NCBI GenBank assembly: GCA_046318415.1
Contig: JBKCUK010000007.1
Coordinates: forward strand, 1 to 17,830
Direction: 5' to 3'
Length of the DNA stretch: 17,830 bases
DNA from: JBKCUK01 sp046318415
Lineage (GTDB): Bacteria; Pseudomonadota; Alphaproteobacteria; Caedimonadales; Caedimonadaceae
The notes below the pieces were generated by a model, which did no database searches, was not told where the DNA came from, and saw nothing but the letters and a program-made list of their open reading frames with translations. Of this stretch, positions 14,404-17,830 are shown in pieces; within the stretch, counting starts at the first letter, position 1, and every line of letters starts with the position of its first letter. Made by a program: the position numbers and the translations under genes.

Positions 14404-15533
14404 TAGGCAGAACGCCCAAAGAGAAGGTAGCGAAAGGCGCCCATCATGCGCTTAAAGAAACCTGCCCGCGGCACTTCTTTGCCTGCCAACAACGGGATTC
14501 GTTGCGGCTCGCGGCCGGGCACGCTGATCTCCACATGGCCCACGGGCTGGCCTAATTTGACTGGCGCCTGGATAGGATTGGTATAAACCAGGGCAACTTT
14601 CAAATCTCGCACTTGGGCACGGGGCATGGTCACATAAACTGCATCCTTCACGACCAAGGGCACGCGTGCCTCGCTGCCCATCCACACATCCGCTTCCGTT
14701 GCTATGGCGAGTGGATCATAGATTTTGATACTGGTAAAGTAACTCAGTCCCCAACGCATCAAAGATTCAGCATCCTGGGCACGCTGTTTCATGGAGGGGC
14801 TGCCGTTGATCACCATAATCAACCGCCGATTACCCTGAACAGCCGATGCCACCAGACCATAGCCACCTGCATCGGTAAACCCTGTTTTCAGGCCATCCGC
14901 TTCGGGCATGGAATAGAGGAGTGGATTGCGGTTCATCTGCTCGATCCCCGCATAAGTAAACTTTGTTTGTTTATAGTAAGCATAGAAATCGGGGAAATTC
15001 CTAATGGTGGCTTCAGCAATTTTCAACAAATCCCGTACCGAGCACACATGGCCCTCAGCTGGCAGACCGCTGGCGTTCTTGAAGGTGGCACTCACCGCCC
15101 CCAATTCATGGGCACGCCGGGTCATTTCTTCGGCATATGCCCCCTCACTGCCAGCAAAACCCTCGGCAAGGGCCACGGTTGCATCATTTCCTGACTGAAC
15201 GATGGTCCCCCGCAGCAAGTCATCAATGCTGACCCGATCGCCCACCTTCACAAACATCTTTGACCCACCCGTGCGCCAAGCCTGTTCGCTGATTAAAAAG
15301 GTATCGGAAAGATTGAGGCGACCCGACTTCAACTCATCAAAGATGAGGTAGACGGTCATGATTTTCGTCATTGAAGAAGGCGGCACCAACTCATCAGGGT
15401 TTTTTTCATACAAAACCACACCAGTGGTCATGTCGTACAAGATGGCCTGCTTGGCTTGAATCTCAGGCGTGGCTGAGGCCGACGCGGCCATGATGATGAG
15501 GCTCACAACGCTAAGAAGAACCGAACGAATCAA
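14403..15533 (-). CDS. dacA: D-alanyl-D-alanine carboxypeptidase (penicillin-binding protein 5/6 family)
   Basis: Removes the terminal D-Ala from peptidoglycan pentapeptides in the periplasm. The 376-residue protein has a signal peptide (cut near ASASA, residue 21) and all three penicilloyl-transferase motifs in order: SxxK (Ser54-Met-Thr-Lys57), SGN (114–116) and KTG (216–218). A C-terminal beta domain (about 280–355) is followed by a basic amphipathic end (FFKRMMGAFRYLLFGRSA) that should anchor it to the membrane. The start is TTG at 15533–15531 with AAGGGGA 7–8 nt upstream; later Mets would remove the signal peptide. The symbol dacA is used for the family; dacC or dacF would be equally possible. 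Cotranscribed with rlpA (38-nt gap) and tmk (1-nt overlap). Confidence 0.95.
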   Translation of the reverse strand: MIRSVLLSVVSLIIMAASASATPEIQAKQAILYDMTTGVVLYEKNPDELVPPSSMTKIMTVYLIFDELKSGRLNLSDTFLISEQAWRTGGSKMFVKVGDRVSIDDLLRGTIVQSGNDATVALAEGFAGSEGAYAEEMTRRAHELGAVSATFKNASGLPAEGHVCSVRDLLKIAEATIRNFPDFYAYYKQTKFTYAGIEQMNRNPLLYSMPEADGLKTGFTDAGGYGLVASAVQGNRRLIMVINGSPSMKQRAQDAESLMRWGLSYFTSIKIYDPLAIATEADVWMGSEARVPLVVKDAVYVTMPRAQVRDLKVALVYTNPIQAPVKLGQPVGHVEISVPGREPQRIPLLAGKEVPRAGFFKRMMGAFRYLLFGRSA

Positions 15534-15571
15534 GGCTGAATCCCCTTTTATTGCTTTTCATCCGTCAAAAA

Positions 15572-16909
15572 TTAATGTTGCACAACGCTGGCGTGCTGAT
15601 AGCCTTTGCGCGCAATCATCGATAGCAGATTTGACGCTTGTTGGCTACTTTGAACCGGCCCAACGTAAACCCTGAATAAATGACGCCCTCGGGCCTCAAG
15701 AGGAAGGAGTCGCACCGGGACTTGAGGCGCCACTTGCTGCAAAGCCAACACCACGTGCCGTGCCTGATCCAGTTGCGCATAGGTGCCGGCCTGCACAAAA
15801 GTTCCCTGCAATCTTTGCACAAGATATTGTGGGGGAATGGGGGGTAACTGCCCGCTATAACCAGCGTTTAGGACAACGGGTTTTGCTTCTGCTAAAAGTT
15901 GTTGCATGGGATTCGCCATGGGCGCCACAGGATTTGACGCTTGCCTTGCCACCAGCGGACGGACAGGAGGAGCGGCTTGGTATGCACGCTGTGCAGGCGG
16001 GATGTTGGCAACAGGATGCCCATCTTCAGCGGTGCGTGGCGACGGGCTCGACTCTCTTCCATGGCGTAACTCGGGCGATACGCGGCGTAGGGCCGGTGAC
16101 ACATGGCGCTCATAGGTCTCTGTTGGTACCGATGAGGCCGCAAGGTGTGTGGGCTGGGCAGCCTCACCAGGTCGTGCCTCACCTTGTCCGCTTGAAGTTT
16201 CCTTCGGCTCATGTCGCGCTGCAACGTGCAGCGGCTTCTCCCTTGGGCCCTGGGGAAGAGACTGCGGGAGCACTGTTGCAGACGTTGGGTTTGCATTAAA
16301 GATGGCAGCCAAATCAATTTTCTTCACATCGGTCGCATGGTTTTGCGCAAAAACAGTATGCCCCTCGGCGGCCTTATAATTTTCGGCATAGTGCAAGCTT
16401 TCGTGGACTAAGGTTTCGACCCGCACTTTGGCAAGCCCCTTTTGGTGAAAACCAAGAAGCTGGGCCGCCTTGCGCGAAAGATCAATCACGCGATCATCCA
16501 CAAAGGGACCACGATCCACCACGGGGACCTTCAGGGTGCGGCCATTCTCAAGATTGGTGACCCGCACAATACAGGGCAGCGGCAAATATTTATGGGCGGC
16601 TGAAATCTCATGCATGTCAAAGACTTGACCAGTAGATGTTTTACGGCCATGGAACACATCGCCACCGCCGTAATAGGACGCAATGCCCACCTCCACATGC
16701 TCGTAATGCTGCTTTGGCTTGTGAAGGGTGCCCTTGATTTCATAGGGGCGATTGAACGCCTTTTTTGCAAATTTAGGATGAATAGGCGTTGAACCCGTCG
16801 ACTGCGAGACGGGGGTTTCGCGCGTACTTGAGCACCCCGCAACGACACCCATGGACACAAGGGCAGATAAGCACAGCAGATACCTTGGTTGTGTTCTCAT
16901 TTCCCTCAT
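15572..16909 (-). CDS. rlpA: RlpA-type septal lytic transglycosylase, SPOR-containing lipoprotein
   Basis: Outer-membrane lipoprotein that cleaves peptide-free glycan strands at the division site. The 445-residue protein has a lipoprotein signal with lipobox VAGC (lipidated Cys26), a double-psi beta-barrel RlpA domain (about 75–165) with GIASYYG, HGRKTSTGQVFD and VPVVDRGPF (128–136, containing the catalytic-type Asp132), and a C-terminal SPOR domain (about 369–443; FVQAGTY, FRVYVGPV) that binds denuded septal peptidoglycan. Between them lies a low-complexity Pro/Ala/Arg/Ser-rich linker of some 200 residues. The start is either the ATG at 16909 or the one at 16900; neither has ideal Shine–Dalgarno spacing. 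It is followed by dacA. Confidence 0.95.
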   Translation of the reverse strand: MREMRTQPRYLLCLSALVSMGVVAGCSSTRETPVSQSTGSTPIHPKFAKKAFNRPYEIKGTLHKPKQHYEHVEVGIASYYGGGDVFHGRKTSTGQVFDMHEISAAHKYLPLPCIVRVTNLENGRTLKVPVVDRGPFVDDRVIDLSRKAAQLLGFHQKGLAKVRVETLVHESLHYAENYKAAEGHTVFAQNHATDVKKIDLAAIFNANPTSATVLPQSLPQGPREKPLHVAARHEPKETSSGQGEARPGEAAQPTHLAASSVPTETYERHVSPALRRVSPELRHGRESSPSPRTAEDGHPVANIPPAQRAYQAAPPVRPLVARQASNPVAPMANPMQQLLAEAKPVVLNAGYSGQLPPIPPQYLVQRLQGTFVQAGTYAQLDQARHVVLALQQVAPQVPVRLLPLEARGRHLFRVYVGPVQSSQQASNLLSMIARKGYQHASVVQH

Positions 16910-16979
16910 GAAACTTTCAAGACACGTCAGTCGTTTTCCTAGGATACAATTTTTCTAAAATGAAATTCAAAGGCAAATA

Positions 16980-17762
16980 TTATTCAGGGGCAGGAAAAAA
17001 GTCGCCACTCACGCCTGTCAAAAGTCCAAGCCCCATGGCAGCCCACTCATGCAAGGCAACGCGCCAATATTTTAGCTTCAGCGACAGACTCCATTTTTCG
17101 TGCCACGAATACGAAGTCTTCATATGATAATCCACTGGATAGGGCACCACATGAAAGCCCGCCTTACGCATTAAACCCACAGCCCTTGGCATATGAAAGG
17201 CTGAGGTTACCAGAAGCCATTTTTGATGGGGCTTGGGATGCAGATGCGCCGCCAAGTTTCTTGCGTTCTCAAGGGTATCCCTTGCCTTGTCTTCATAAAT
17301 AATGCGGCCTGGTGTTACACCCATGGCCGCAAAAAACTGCCGCGCCAACTGGGCTTCCGAGGGTGCCCCTTTAATATCAATGCCCTGACCTGTGAAATAA
17401 ACAGGAATTTGCGGGTTTTTTTGAATTAACGGTACGGCATCGATGAGGCGCCCAATGGACTCGATGTAGCCAGGCACCCCTCGCGAAGCCACCACCCGGC
17501 GATCAAATCCTGTGCCCAAAATCAGAATACCCTCCACATCCTGCGGCACAGGGGCAATCTGAGGAAAGCGATTTTCTAGCTTTAAAGCCATGAAAAGCGG
17601 CAACGGTGTAAAGGTTAGGACCGTCAGCCAAACGGCGATGGTGGCCACCATGATACGCCCTATTCGCTGACGGCGCGTCCACAGCAAGACTGCGCCTAAA
17701 AGCAACACAACCACCACAAGGATATCGGTGATCACGGCCAATGACCAAAGCAGATTGTGCAT
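16980..17762 (-). CDS. YdcF/ElyC-family (DUF218) membrane protein
   Basis: A 260-residue inner-membrane protein starting at ATG 17762–17760 with GGGGAGGA 4–5 nt upstream; the frame is open to 17825 but the extra 21 residues lack support. Two membrane helices (about 6–28 and 36–58) are followed by the DUF218 domain: ILGTG (81–85), PSEA (134–137), RDTLENA (161–167) and LLVTSAFHMPRA (183–194), all typical of the family. E. coli ElyC (YcbC) affects peptidoglycan and lipid-carrier metabolism, and SanA affects the envelope barrier; the exact function here is unknown. It precedes rlpA with a 70-nt gap, fitting an envelope role. Confidence 0.88.
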   Translation of the reverse strand: MHNLLWSLAVITDILVVVVLLLGAVLLWTRRQRIGRIMVATIAVWLTVLTFTPLPLFMALKLENRFPQIAPVPQDVEGILILGTGFDRRVVASRGVPGYIESIGRLIDAVPLIQKNPQIPVYFTGQGIDIKGAPSEAQLARQFFAAMGVTPGRIIYEDKARDTLENARNLAAHLHPKPHQKWLLVTSAFHMPRAVGLMRKAGFHVVPYPVDYHMKTSYSWHEKWSLSLKLKYWRVALHEWAAMGLGLLTGVSGDFFPAPE

Positions 17763-17830
17763 GAAATCCTCCCCTGCGGATATAGTTTTTACGGGGAGTT
17801 TAGGGAGGTTCAACAGGGGAGACAAGGAAA

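Overview
The window looks like chromosomal DNA of an alphaproteobacterium with about half G+C. The gene order tpiA–secG–pyrG–kdsA–eno, and a second block rlpA–dacA–tmk–holB–metG, are arrangements I associate with that class. Compact gene order together with several lineage-specific exported proteins would suit a host-associated lineage such as Holosporales. That placement is an inference from memory, not from a search. KdsA implies Kdo-containing LPS, and RlpA plus a DacA-type carboxypeptidase imply a peptidoglycan wall.

Every gene I accept lies on the minus strand, so the genes read from right to left. Right part (17762 to 10428): an ElyC/YdcF-like membrane protein, then rlpA, dacA, tmk, holB, metG and tpiA. 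From rlpA to tpiA the gaps are 38 nt or less or the genes overlap, so this is probably one transcription unit combining cell-wall, nucleotide, replication, tRNA-charging and glycolytic functions. Middle (10420 to 9891): a small exported protein of unknown function forms its own cassette, with a strong sigma70-type promoter, a perfect hairpin at the predicted 5' end of its mRNA and an intrinsic terminator. Next (9753 to 5435): secG–pyrG–kdsA–eno, tightly packed, with GTG starts and 1-nt overlaps.

Left part (5297 to 392): four exported proteins of unknown function replace the genes I would expect after eno. Three of them (392–1633, 1712–2977, 3234–4430) are paralogs. The two outermost align without gaps over 316 residues with about half the positions identical. 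The third is much diverged but keeps the same motif order and the same spacing of predicted beta strands, which hints at an LRR-like beta/alpha fold. Two of the three also share an almost gapless promoter and leader with a 19-nt exact repeat. This family is the most novel-looking content of the window.

Left edge (1 to 250): a near-consensus leftward promoter with an AT-rich UP-like element, followed by a boxB-like hairpin and a boxA-like sequence. This looks like the promoter and antitermination leader of an rRNA operon whose 16S gene would lie just outside the window. No tRNA, CRISPR array, insertion sequence or transposase was recognised inside the window.
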